This document shows positions 34,507-46,200 of a stretch of 64,000 nucleotides of DNA, piece by piece (position 1 is the first letter of the stretch; each line of letters starts with the position of its first letter). The DNA is from Drechmeria coniospora (lineage: Eukaryota; Ascomycota; Sordariomycetes; Hypocreales; Ophiocordycipitaceae): positions 6,072,520 to 6,136,519 of the forward strand of contig NC_054389.1 in the NCBI RefSeq assembly GCF_001625195.1. The letters run 5' to 3'. The position numbers were made by a program, and so were the translations under genes. Under the pieces are notes generated by a model. That model searched no databases. It was not told the origin of the DNA and worked only from the letters and a program-made list of their open reading frames with translations.

Positions 34507-36474
34507 ATGGCCGCCGGTTCGGAAGCGGTCCGTCGAGAAACCGGCCGGCCACCCTCAGAGGCGCCTCTTGAAACCCCGGCAGGCTCCGACACCGACATGG
34601 ACGAGCCGTGCTGCGATGTCGACGATGCGGAAAAGGGTGTCGCGGGGTCCTCTGCCGTGACCGCATCCGTCCCGGCCAGCCGCGCCGCAGGTGGGGCCGG
34701 ACTCGGAGGCAAACCCGGGTCCGCCACCGACGACGCCGCCATTCACCGTGCAGCCTCCCGCTCGTCCACCCGCTCGCGCGCCCTGACCGTCGTGCCCCGC
34801 CACGAGAGGCGCGGTCTCCTCGGCCGCTTCTCCGTCGTGCCCGAGGTGAAGCGGCCGTACGACTACCGCCATTCGACCAAATGGGGCATCACGGCCACCA
34901 TTTCGCTCGCCGCCATGGCCGCGCCCCTGGGCTCGTCCATCTTCTACCGTGCGTCCCCCGCCCCCGCCCCCGCCCCGTTCCCCGTGCCGTGCAGTTCCCG
35001 GCATGATCAGCCGAGACGGCCGAGGAAAGCGTCCGAGTTGCGTGGCTGACCGACTGCTGCGCAGCGGCCCTCCCGGCGCTCACGGACGAGCTCGGGGCGA
35101 CGCCGACGATGACCAACCTCTCCGTCGCCATGTACATGCTCTCCATGTCCGTCTTCCCGCTCTGGTGGTCCTCCTTCTCGGAGCAGTTTGGCCGCCGCTC
35201 CATCTACATCATCTCCTTTGCCCTCTTCGTCGTCTTCTCCATCCTCTGCGCCGTCAGCACCAACATCGCCACCCTCGTCGTCTTCCGCATCCTCACCGGC
35301 GGTGCCTCGGCCAGCGTCCAAGCCGTCGGCGCAGGCACCATCGCCGACATCTGGGAACCGCGTGAGCGCGGCCGGGCCATGAGCATCTTCTACCTCGGTC
35401 CGCTGCTGGGGCCGATCCTCGCCCCCGTCGTCGGCGGCATCCTGGCTCAACGGCTTGGCTGGCAGTCGACCATGTACTTTCTCGCCGGCTACGGCGCCGT
35501 CGTCCTGCTCCTTCTCGTCTTCCTGCTGCCCGAAACGCTGGCCAGGCGCGGCACGACGACGACGACGACGACGACGACCGATTCGGTCGAGTCCCGCACC
35601 AGCCAGCCGACGAAAAAGACGCTTGCCGAGCAGCTCGCAACGCTGACGAAGCGCGTCCTCGTCGACCCTCTGCGCGTCCTGCTGTTCCTCCGCTTCCCGC
35701 CCGTTCTCATCACCGTCCTCGTCGCCGCCGTTGCCTTTGGCGCCCTCTTCGTCGCCAACGTCGCCATCCAGCAAAAGTTCTCGGCGCCGCCCTACGGCTT
35801 CCGGCAGGTCGTCGTCGGCCTGCTCTACGTGCCGCCCGGCCTCGGATACTTTGTCGCCTCCTTCTTCGGCGGCCGCTGGATCGACGCCATCATGGCGCGC
35901 GAGGCCGTCAAGGCGAACCGCTACGCCGAGGACGGCTCCCTCGTGTATCTCCCCGAGGACCGCATGCGCGAGAACATGTGGATCGCCAACACTCTCTATC
36001 CCGCCGGTCTGCTCCTGCTAGGCTGGTCGCTGCGGTACGGCGTGGTGTGGATGGTCCCCTCCGTCGGCGGCTTTCTGTTTGGCCTTTCGTCCATGCTCGT
36101 GTTTGTGAGTCCGTCCAACCGGCCCTTGCCGGCCTGCTCCTTGCTTTCCCTCTTGCTCGTCACCCTTTGAATGCGTATTCTCGCAGGCCATCCTTGGCTG
36201 ACGCGCTTACCAGTCTGCCGTGACGACCATGCTCACCGAATTCGTTCACAAACGTTCGTCGGCCGGCGTCGCCGTCAACAACTTTGTGCGCAACATCCTC
36301 AGCTGCGTCGGCACCGTCGTCGCTGCGCCCTGGATCACCGCCATGGACACGGGCTGGGTCTTCACCATCATCGCCCTCTTCTGCCTCGTCTCAGGCTACG
36401 GCGGCATCTGGACCCTGCGACGGAACGCGCCGCGGTGGAGGGTTGAACTGAACGAGGCGCTCAAGGACATGTGA
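34507..36474 (+). CDS. MFS drug:H+ antiporter, Qdr/DHA1 type
   Basis: Proton-coupled plasma-membrane exporter of the DHA1 family (12 helices), closest in motif to the Qdr group; substrate unknown. Exons 34507-34948, 35065-36104 and 36214-36474 (introns 116 and 109 bp, GT-AG, phase checked); 580 aa. A hydrophilic N-terminus of about 125 residues precedes TM1. The first junction restores GSSIFYPALPALTDELGAT, typical of the group. FGRRSIY is the loop 2-3 motif, and LGPLLGPILAPVVGG is the antiporter motif C in TM5. A central loop contains an eight-Thr run from an ACG microsatellite. The last exon gives AVTTMLTEFVHKRSSAGVAVNNFVRN, a C-terminal hallmark. The start is the first ATG; the longer upstream frame begins only with TTG. 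It converges on a PLP enzyme gene. Confidence 0.93.
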
Positions 36475-36519
36475 AAGGACGGCGTTGGCAGCTAAAGGTG
36501 CCTCTGTTCGTAGATGTTC

Positions 36520-36539
36520 GGGGGGGGGGGGGGGGGGGG
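36520..36539. repeat. Twenty-G homopolymer
   Basis: Twenty consecutive G residues (then A) lie 45 bp past the exporter stop, in the 214-bp gap between two convergent genes. The length may be imprecise, since such runs are hard to sequence. The run could form G-quadruplexes in the exporter 3' UTR RNA. Confidence 0.9.
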
Positions 36540-36688
36540 AGGACGACGCCCATGGAAGGGTGTTTCGTCACGCCGTCGAGTATCTGTCTATCTGGAGTCC
36601 ATGTGCCGTGGCACCCGCCTTGCCTGCACTTGTCAGCATCATCGACGCAAGAACAGCATCGATGTCGGCACACAGCCGGCCGACCATC

Positions 36689-38000
36689 TCAGCTCATGGC
36701 CCCGAACAGGCTCGCCATCGGCTGCGAGTTGACGCTCTTTGCCCTGAACATGGCTCCCATCGCCTCCAAGTTCACGTTCCCGCCGCTCAGGACGAGCCCC
36801 AGATCCCAGCCGTCCGAGCCCGCCTCCTTCTCGACCATGGCTCGGAACTCCTCGTCGAACAGGACGACGGCCAGGGGCACGCATGCGCTCGGCTCGACCA
36901 CCATCTTGCAGCGCTCGAGAAGAAGGCGCATCGCGGCCATGATCTCGTCCTCGGTCACGCTGTACATGCCCGACACCAGCCGGCGCTCGTAGATGACCTT
37001 CCAGGGGTGCACCCCGACCGGCGTCCGCAGCCCGTCGGCGACCGTCATCGTCGACACGTACCGGACGCGCTCGCCCGCGTAGTAGCCCCTCTTGCCGTCG
37101 TCGGCGCCCTCGTAGGTTGGCTCGGCGCCGAAGACGCGGATTCCCGTGCCCTCGCAGGACAGCGCGACGCCCGAGAGCATGCCGCCGCCGCCGCACGGCG
37201 TCATGATGGCGTCGAGCCCCTTCGACGCCGACCCAAACTTCGTTTCCGGCCTGTCCCCGCCCTTGCCACCGTCACCGTCGTCGACCTTGCTCTTGGCCTC
37301 CTCCACCTGCTCCTGCAGCTCGATGCCCATGGTGCCCTGGCCGAGCATGATGTCGGGGTGATCGTAGGGCGGCACGAGGCGGGCACCCGTCTCGGCGACG
37401 ACCTTGGCAGCCGCAGCCTCGCGCTCGGAGCTCGTGCTGCCGCTGAAGACGATTTGTGCACCGTAGCCTCGCGTGGCGGCAATCTTGGGCGGCAGGGAAA
37501 CGGCGGGCATGACGATGTGTGCCTTGATGCCGTGCTCCTTGGCCGCGAGTGCCAGCGCCTGCGCGTGGTTGCCTGCGAAACCCGCATGGCTCAGGCTCAG
37601 CCCGTCGTCTCCCCAGCCGTCGATCCGTGGGGAACCGACGACGCAGTTGTTCACACTCACCGGAGCTGTGCGTCACCACGCCTCTCTCCCGACCGCCATT
37701 CGCCAGCCAGTCGTCCTCCTCCGTCAGTCTCTGGACGGCGTGGAAGGCGCCCCGAACCTTGAAGGCGCCCACCCGCTGCAGGTTCTCGCACTTGAACCAC
37801 AGCCGAATCCGCGGCCGTGCCGGCACCCTGCCCTCGAACCGGGTGCCCTGGAGCTCGTCCTCGGTCCGGGCCTGAGAGGCCATCCGCGAGAGCGTCCGGC
37901 TCGTCATGATGGGAGTTCGATGCACGTGCGGTGCCACGATCTTGTGAGCCTCCATGACTGAGTCCCGCGTGAGGGGACGGCACGTCGAGAGGTCTGCCAT
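36689..38000 (-). CDS. Threonine/serine dehydratase-like PLP enzyme (fold type II)
   Basis: Pyridoxal-phosphate enzyme of the threonine dehydratase/serine racemase group, expected to deaminate threonine, serine or hydroxyaspartate to the 2-oxo acid and ammonia. Exons 38000-37661 and 37572-36689 join across an 88-bp intron (GTGAGT...CAG); 407 aa. The join restores HSSGNHAQALA. The PLP lysine is Lys81 in GAFKVRGAF, Asn115 sits in SSGNHAQ, and the phosphate-binding loop is Gly241-244 in PCGGGGMLSG. There is no C-terminal ACT-like regulatory domain, so it resembles the catabolic or racemase-like class, not the biosynthetic Ilv1 enzyme (inferred). A charged insertion at about 206-225 (DDGDGGKGGDRPE) is unusual. 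Substrate cannot be fixed from sequence. Confidence 0.91.
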
Positions 38001-38835
38001 TGCGCGGCGGAGGAGCGATGGTATTTTTGTCGATGCTGTGTCCGGTTGCTGGCTTGGGGGATGCGATGGCACGGGCGGTCTGGTGGTGAGCTGGCCAAGG
38101 TAGGTACTGGAGTAAGTAGGTAAGCAAGTAATCAAGCAATCAAACCCACTCACCTGACTGAGGTGCCATAAGCGCCCCAGCCAAGCTGCTTCGTCGACTC
38201 GAGCAGGATTCCAACAGTTTCCAACATCTTCTTCTCACGACGAGAACAATAATAGTGCAAGATAAGGAGGTACTACTGCCACCTGGTTCGCGCATGTGCA
38301 AGTTACAGTCTCCTCACCATAACGGCCGGGCAATAGGGACCACACACGTGCTGCCGCGCCAATTGATAGTCGGTGTCTAGGTCTAGGGAAGAATTGCACC
38401 CAGCGTCCAGCAGCCAGCCAGCCATCGGACCGCCTTGCTCTGCCGCCTCCCTCCGCTGCTCATCGCCATCGTCTTTGTGTCCCACGCCAAGCGAGGTATC
38501 TCAACGTGACAAACCCGGCCAAAGCAGGTGAAGAGGCGCCGACGGAACGAACACCCGGCCTCCCGCGCTTCCCCTGCTTTGTTCCGATCCGTACGCCGCC
38601 GACTCGGCACTGAATGCCTCAGCCCTCACCTCATCCGTCAAAGACAAGCCAGACCCTTTCGCTCCTCGGTCCCAGCTGAGCGTTCCGTCCCATCCCACAA
38701 GGGAGGAGGAGGGGTGGCGATGGCCGAGGAGGAGTGGCGATTGCCGAGGAGAACGGCCGATGCGACCAAAGTCCCTCGGTGCATGTCTGGTTTGGTGGAG
38801 AGCAGGTTGTCATCCCCCTGAGCAAATGGAACGGC
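38001..38835. other. Intergenic, no gene seen
   Basis: This is the upstream region of the PLP enzyme gene and the 3' flank of ubc12, both on the minus strand. It is mostly unique sequence with a short GGAGGAG/GGCGATGGCC patch (38700-38760) and a CAAGTAATCAAGCAATCAA run (38124-38142). GTAC words are few. No RNA gene is recognised. Confidence 0.6.
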
Positions 38836-39585
38836 CTATACCAAGACCCGATCGTACGTGGTGCCCTTGAAAACGCATCCGGCCATGGTCACTCGCACGT
38901 TTCTTTTGAACCCATCGCGATTTCGTCGTAGTTCCTCGGCCGCGTCCTTGTTCAGAGGGTCGGAAGCGTTCGGTTCGAGGAACAAAAACTGGCGGCAGAT
39001 GGTCAGAATCAGACAAGAGCAAGAGCAAGAGCAAGGCTGTCGAAGCAAGCAAGCACCGTACCTGCAGCCCCACAATGACGGCGTTGAGGTTCAGCACCGG
39101 CTTCCAGTCCTCCCGCAGAATGTTCAGGCACACCTTGCCCTCCAGATCGATATTGGGGTGGTAGATGGTCTCTCGGCATCGTACCCTCGGCGGCTCGTGC
39201 GGGAAGTTTTGGTTGATGGCAAAGTCAAAGGTGAACCTGCCCGAGTGGTACATGCCCTCGTCCGGATCGATGGTGAGCACAAAGTTGAGGATGTCGTCGG
39301 GGTCGGGAAAGTCCATCTTCATCGTCGAACCGAGCGACAGCTCCGACAGGTCTGCGGCACCATGGTCGTCAGCAACAGCGAAGGGAGGCTTGGTGGTGCG
39401 GCGTCGTCGAGCGAGGCGAACCTTTTTGGACCCGGAGCTGCGCCGCCGTCACCTTCTTCTTCTTTCCTCCAGCAACTTGGCCCTCGGCATTTTCAGCCTG
39501 CTTCTGCTCCTTCTTCTGCGTTCTGTCAGAACCGGTCCGCGTCGCCGAGCAGAATGTTCCCTACCATGGACCATATCTTCAACAT
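38836..39585 (-). CDS. ubc12: NEDD8-conjugating enzyme E2 (Ubc12)
   Basis: E2 that receives NEDD8/Rub1 from the Uba3-Ula1 E1 and passes it to cullins, activating SCF-type ubiquitin ligases. Exons 39585-39565 (only 21 nt), 39515-39422, 39351-39062 and 38988-38836; introns 49, 70 and 73 bp, all GT-AG with phase checked; 185 aa. The N-terminal MLKIWSMKKEQK tail is the NEDD8-E1 docking extension that marks Ubc12, and it is built across the first, 49-bp intron. A lysine run precedes the UBC fold. The HPN motif is at 103-105 (YHPN), and catalytic Cys113 is in [12 protein letters not shown]. The C-terminus [18 protein letters not shown] follows the fold. Short first exons like this are easily missed by gene finders. 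Confidence 0.96.
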
Positions 39586-40373
39586 TGTGCGCGGGCGTCG
39601 CCGTTTGGACCGGAGAGAGGGACCCGACAGGCTGATCTCGACGACCGTTGCGTGACAGAGGGACTCTGGCAATCCCCGCGTCGACAGCGGCTGGCTGCGG
39701 AGCAAGAGGTGCGCGCGCGGAGGCGAGACGCGGGCGCGAGACGCGGATAGTCGATCGGCGGTGATAACGAACCGAAGGTGCGATTGACGCCGGCGTCCGT
39801 CACTTGTCACTTCGCGATGATGGCCAGCCAGATGGAGAAGCGACGGCGAGGCAGCTTTGCCGAGGTTTATGCGAACGACTCGCCTAGGCCCCGTCCGCCT
39901 CACCGCCGCCGCCGCGGAAGCCAGGCGAACGACTCGGCACTATTTTTTGCTCTGCTGCCCTCTGGGCGGTATGTGTGCCGCCTCTGTGATGCATCTGTTC
40001 GAGTTGTTCCTCGAACGTCCTAGATGCAACATACCAGACGACAGTACCTACGACACGACACGACACGACACGACACGACACGCCTTGTCCCTGCTCTACT
40101 GGCATGCCTGCCTGGCGGGGTATACGTTGGGCATTATAGGACACACGACATCACGGCGGCACGCGAGCGACACTTGCTCGCACTCGAGTGAGGAAAAATT
40201 GCCATGCATTAATACCGAATCAAAAACACGTTACATAGCGAGGTATCCGCAGATGAAACTGACATGTCCGCGTCGAAAAACCCGTCGGAAAACCCTGCGA
40301 TATCCTGCCGTCGGGCCACTGTTTTCCAAACGCTGCTCCGTCCCAACGAGCCCGAATCCGAGCTCGGACGGGC
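39586..40373. other. Intergenic, with a CGACA microsatellite
   Basis: This is the upstream side of ubc12 and the 3' flank of the chitin synthase gene. The only structured element is the CGACA run (listed separately). The chitin synthase 3' side (40180-40373) is unique sequence. No gene or GTAC cluster is seen. Confidence 0.6.
40051..40082. repeat. (CGACA)6 microsatellite
   Basis: Six perfect CGACA pentamers lie about 470 bp upstream of ubc12 and about 300 bp past the chitin synthase stop. They are short and uninterrupted, so probably still length-variable. Confidence 0.93.
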
Positions 40374-43284
40374 TCACCTTCGCGCAAAGCAGCACATGAT
40401 GCCCGTCTTGCCCAGGAACCACAGGAAGCCGAAGAAGCGAACCAGCGACAGGACGGCGGTGGCGTACAGCAGGAACTTGAAGAAGTTGGCGGTGCGGTCC
40501 GAGGCGGATTTCTGCACATCACATTAGCGGTGGCCGTCACGGAGGCGCGTGCGGGGAGGGGACGTACACCGATGCCAAAGGAGTTGAAGTTGTCGCTCGT
40601 GATGACGATGACCAGCAGCATGTTGGAAAACAGCCAGGACACGACGAGGCCCGTGCGGAAGGACTTGTACCCATCCTCGACGTCCTTTTTCTCGTCGTCC
40701 TCGGCCTCCTTGAAGGGAGCGAGGGCGCGGCGCACCGTCTGCTCGAACTGGCTGTCAATGTCCTCCTGCTCCTTCTCAATCTCCTCGACGACGACCTCGT
40801 TCTTCTCGCCCTTGGTGATGTGGGCCGACGGCAGGGCGTCGGTCGAGTCGGATCCCTTGGTGCCCCAGGAAACGTCGTGCCAGTTGTTGAAGGCGTAGAC
40901 CATGAGGATGTTGATGTAGGTGGACATGAGCACCAGGTACTGGGGGAACGAGTGGAACATGTGCCAGGGATCGAGGTAGAGGAACGAGGCGAGGAAGTAG
41001 AGGCCGTAGATGGTGATGAGGGCGACGATGATGACGCCGGCGGCGCCGGATCCGGCGAAGAAGCTCTTCACAAACTCGGTGCCCGAGGCGAGGGAAATTT
41101 GCTCGGAGATGGGCGTGTCGAAGGCGCGCGCGACGAGGTAGCCGGAGAGGACGAGGATGTAGGCCTGGATGAAGCCGAAGACCATGAAGGAGGCGATGTA
41201 GGTGAACTTGGAACCCTTCGGCCGGTTGCCCAGAGCGAGGATGAACTGCAGGATGACAAAGGCGAGGTAGAGGTACTTGAGGAGCGCGTTGATGATGGGC
41301 GTCGCCGTGTCGCCAAAGGGCCAGGCGTGATGCTCCGACGTGGTGCTGCTGGCGACGATGGGGGTGCCGACGAGGTCCATGATGACCGTCGTCGTCAGGT
41401 AGTACGAGGCGAGCGAGAACCAGGAGAAGATGAGGTTGAGGAAGTTGTAGAGCAGCTGGATGTGCAGGAAGAACATGCGGAGGATGTTGTGGCCGCTCTT
41501 GTACATGCGGCCAAAGTGCATGAGGGCGTAGAGCGAGGCGGCGAAGGAGCCGTTGAGCCAGCGGCGGCGCTGGCTGATGAACTCGGCGGCGCCCTCGGGC
41601 ACGTCCGTCTCGCCCTTGGCGGCCTTGATGTAGGTCAGGTGCCACTTCTGGCCGGCCTTGGCGACGAGCTCGAAGCAGAGGATGCGGTCCTCGGCCAGGA
41701 ACATGTTCTTCTTGAAGATGTTCATGCCGTCGATGCCCTTCTTGCCGAGGATCTTGGAGAGGGTGTGGTCGCCGTGGAAGTACTGCTCGAGCGGCCGGCC
41801 CATGATGGCCCTGAAGCGGTAGGCCGAGAAGGCACCGGGCAGGACGCTGACGTAGCCGAAGGAGCTCTCGAGCGGCTTGTCGAGGATGTTGGAGATTTTG
41901 TACTCGAAGTTTTGGATGGCGACGAGCGGGTTGAGCAGCTTCCGGCCGCCCTTGCCCAGCATGGCGTGGATCTCGCCGCAGGCGCCGCCGAGGTCCTTGT
42001 CGTTGTAGAAGCCCTCCCAGAGGCCGAGCAGGGAGCGGGGGCCGGGCTTGGTGCCGGCGTCGATGAGGATGGTGACCTCGGGGTTCAGGATGCGGCCGAA
42101 GGCGTTGAAGAGCCAGCGGTGCGAGTTGATCTTCTTGCTGTTCTTCTGCTTGAGGCAGAAGATGAACTGGACGGGCGGCAGCGTCTGGGCGCTGTCCTCG
42201 GTCGGCCGGATGAGCTGCTGGTTGGGCGTGACGGACAGCTGGCTCGTGTACTCGAAGATGTGGGCGACCGTCTCCTTGCCGTCGACGTCCTTCTTGACGA
42301 CGCCATCCTGGTAGATGCCAACGGTGGCGAGCACGTCGAGCACGTTCTTGTCGGCCTTTTCGATGCCGTCGAAGACGAGGCAGACGACGATCTTCTGCCA
42401 GGCGGGGCCGCCCTTGTTCCAAAAGGTCGATTTCTTGAGGTTGACGATGTCGCGAATGTTCTGCATGACGCCGTGGAAGGTCCGGGCGAGCAGCACCTTG
42501 TCCTCGTTGTAGTAGGTGATGGCGATGAGCAGCTCCGTGTGGCGGTTGTACATGCGGGGACGCAGATCGTAGCCGTTCTTGAGCGTGAAGTCGTTGGGGT
42601 CGCAGGTGGCGGCCGTGTAGCGCATCTTCATGAACTCCTCGTTGCCGCCCTCGACGTCGCGGTACTTGGCCTGCACCGCGTTCTTGATGGCGCTGGGGAC
42701 GGGATAGTCGATGCTCAGGACGGAGCCCTGGACGAGCTTGACCTTGCGCGTGTTGTAGCGCTTGAGGCCGCCGCCGGCGCGGGAGACGGTGCCGGCCTGC
42801 TGCTGCCGCTGCATCCAGCTCTCCTCGGGGTCGTTGATGGTCGAGACGGGCCGCGAGTAGTTGTAGACGCCGTCCTGCGGGAACTGGTTGTAGCCGCCGT
42901 GATCGCTAAAGGTGCCGCCGCCGGGCACGGGCGTCGTCGAGGCCGCGCCGGGCGCGTACGACTCGGTGAGGCTGTAGGCGGAGACGGGGCGGACCGGAGG
43001 CGTGCCGGCGCTGAGGCGATCCTGCTCGTAGCCGACCATGGGAGGCTCGTTGAGCAGGTAACGGCCGGCGTCGTCCTCGTGATCCTGCGGCGGCAGGTGA
43101 TACTGCCCGCGGGGCGTCAGTCAACTCGACGTCCTTTGGTTCGGGGCGGGCGGGAAAAAGCAAGGCTCGAGCGCCGACTCACGCTGCTGCCGCCGGCGGG
43201 AAGATCCTGCAGAGGGTGGCCTCCACCGCCATACTCGTGGCCGTGTCCATGGCCTTGTCCGTGGCCTTGGCCGTTGTACGCCAT
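40374..43284 (-). CDS. chsB: Chitin synthase, class III
   Basis: Processive membrane glycosyltransferase that polymerises UDP-GlcNAc into chitin at hyphal tips and septa; class III enzymes are specific to filamentous fungi. Exons 43284-43183, 43102-40568 and 40511-40374 (introns 80 and 56 bp, GT-AG, phase 0); 924 aa. A Gly/His-rich N-terminus ([20 protein letters not shown]) leads to MVGYEQDRL at 56 and [16 protein letters not shown], both class III signatures. The GT2 core holds [38 protein letters not shown], and DAGTKPGP. Catalytic motifs are EDR at 505-507 and QRRRW at 545-549. Six or seven transmembrane segments follow. The last exon restores [12 protein letters not shown], the conserved C-terminus. 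Symbol follows Aspergillus chsB; Neurospora calls the class III gene chs-1. Confidence 0.97.
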
Positions 43285-46200
43285 GGTACTAGGTAAGGGA
43301 GCTCTCGCTCGCCGAGGAGGACGAGAGGCCGGCTCGATGGAAATGCTGCAGTCGGACGATGGCCGCTGTTTGGACGGTGGATGAAACGACGGCTTTGCGT
43401 CGCGGCGTCGAGGGCGGAGGCGGCCAGATTTCGCCGAAGCCGCAGAGTTTTGTCAGTCCGTCGTCGGCTCGGCTGCTTCGTCGGTAAGAAGTGGCACGAG
43501 CCTCGGAGAGGAAGGATGCACGCTGCCGGAGGAGGAGAATCCGAGGGATGGGGGGGGGCGAGGGGCGACGATGATGTACGGGCGGTGATGATGTATGGGC
43601 GGTGATGATGTACGAGCGGTGCACACGTTGATGGATGGGTGGTTGATGGAGGAGGAGGCGAAAACGACGGGAAGACGACGGAGCCAGCTCAGGGGACCGT
43701 TGCCGCGAATGTGTACAGTACAGTACGGATACGAGCACTGCGGCGTCCGTACCCGTACATGTACTGTACAGCAAGCAAGTACTTACATCACTCGTCAGAA
43801 GTACGACTATTTTTTTCGGCAATGGTAGGGGCTTGTTTCACAGCTCGCTGACCTGGTTACCGCTGCTCAGGACGGGGGGGCGGTGCTAGCGCGGCTGAGC
43901 CACCGACCAACCGACCCCGTCAGCCTCTTCCTCACAGGCTCACGAGTCGCCCGCGCCGCCAGGTGCCATGAATGGGTGCCGACGACGAATCCTCGAATGC
44001 GGCGCTCACTTTTACGGCCGAATTGTGCACGGCGGGGGATGCGGCGAGAGCGAGGACGAGGCGACGATGATGACTTTTCCGACGTGAGCGCGCAGCACAG
44101 GAACATGCAGCGGCAAAGGCAACGGTGCGCATTGAATCCGCTCTCGCCGCCGTCCTGGGTGGGGTTCAGCTGTAACGGTTCCCTACTAGTCCGTCGTCGA
44201 CGTCTCAATGCGCGGCACACGTCGCCGGCTCGTCACCTCTCCGGCTCGGTCTTTTCTTTTCCCTCTGGCGAAGAATACTGTTCCCGCAGCCGTCGGCGAG
44301 CCGGCAGCGCACGAGTACGGACGGCGTTGGTGCTCACGACAAACGCGGAGCAGCAACTCGACGTGGGTGTTGGGCTCTCATCCGTCCTGCAGGCTCGCGC
44401 CCATCCCGCATGAGCCACAGGGACCCCGGGCGGCCCCCGTCGCAGCAGAGTGGTGCCTGGAGAACTCGTCCATGCACCTCGTCCATGTACCTCGTACGCA
44501 TACTTACGCTGGTACATGTACATGACATGCATGGTACGAGCACTTTCGGTGCGCAGTTGTGTCGGTGCGAACACGCGTTCTCCGTACCGCACAGCGCAGT
44601 GCCGGTACTTGCTGCTGCAGCAACGGCCCAGGACTTGAGGAGTTCCGGCCACGGCAAAGTACATGTATTACAAGTACAATCAAGTGCACCTGCAAGACCT
44701 CATGGAGTACAAGCTCTTGCGGCGCTCAGGACGACGTGACGTGCCACCCGCGGACTCGGCGAAAGCTCCGCTGAGACGCACCATGGTACTAGCAGCGAAG
44801 CATGCGATCGCCTGCCCGTGGTATGTACCGAGACGTCAGCCAATGTTTACTTTTACGAGTGCACGTCATTACTGCCTGTGAATCCGCTGGTAGCATGGAG
44901 CGGTTGATCGTGGCAAATGGGACAGACAAGGCGCAGTATATCCACAGGCTTGCTCGTGGAAGAAGCTCCCAAAATAGCATCAATGGAGCTGTCATCCACT
45001 TTCTCAGCGAGGCTGGTGAAGGCAAGGTTACCAGTGGAGGGAGGCGGTGCAGAGGAAATGGGGCGCTGAGGTAATGAAACTCCAGAGGCCGTGCGCGTGA
45101 ACTCGCCACTGGCAGTTTGGCTGCACAGGCAAGTACTTAAGTACTTACTGCACAGAGCACCGAGTACTCCGTACTTGGCACAAGTGCCGACAGAGTACAT
45201 GGCATGTACACGTACTCGACCACGTGCCCTGTGGCAGTACTCTTTACGACACATTCCAGCCATCATAGGGCCGCCTGGTAGTCCCGTACGGAAGTCATAG
45301 TGGCCGGCTTCTTTGTTGGCCGTCGTCTTTGAGGGTGCCAGCGAACAGACGAACAGAACAAACGTCGAGTGTCGGGTGCAAGGCCGATTGCATCCCTGCC
45401 TTTTGCCCGTCCTACGCTTGAGGCCTCCTCTTCGGACGCGAGTCGGCAAAAAGGATACGGTAAGACGAATGTCATTCGGCGTAACTCGGATGCCAGGACG
45501 GGTGACGAGAGTCGCGGGCGATCTCGACCATTTCACGTCACTCACGGGACCGTCTGCATGCAAATGAAATGCTGACCTCTCTCATTGCCCAAACCGAGCT
45601 GCACGTACCTACATGGCACATGTCCAGTACATTTTTAATTTTTGATACACGTAGCCTGGCCACATGTACTCCGTTCGTGTACTGTATTACAACAGGTCCA
45701 TTGACGTGCAGCACACCTGGAACAAGACCAACGGAGGCGTGCCATTACTTCATGAGGCATGCAAATTCCGTACGGAGCACGGGGAGCAGATAAGTACATG
45801 TACTTTTATGATTTCACAGTGACCTCGCTACTGATAGATTTACTGTACGCTTCAGCTCAAGTGATCGAGGCAAGAGTGCATCTGTTTGGGGACCAGCTCC
45901 GCTCGAGACCCACGCCTAGTGTTACAGAGAGAAGGGTTGGCAAATTCGACAAGCGATTGCGCTCCGAATCAGCGCTCCCGTCGTAATTAATGCAGTGTAC
46001 TCCGTACGTACTTGCTCTGTACAGTAAGTACTCCGTAAATTACTGCACTCCTTACGGAGTACTGCACCTCTACTGTACTTTGTACAAGTACCCTCGCGGT
46101 ATTATCATTATTACCAAGTACGTGCAAGTACAGTACAACTACACTACACGTTGGAACCAACCGATCATAAATGACGGAGTGCTCTTCAAGCGAGTCGGCA

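Noticed and set aside
36485..37762. 425-codon frame antisense to the PLP enzyme
   Set aside because: Codon-bias shadow; the sense strand has the PLP motifs and a correct intron.
40820..43384. 854-codon open frame antisense to the chitin synthase gene
   Set aside because: It follows from strong C/G third-position bias in the sense gene. It has no domain, is Glu/Val/Asp-rich as expected for such a shadow, and ignores the supported introns.
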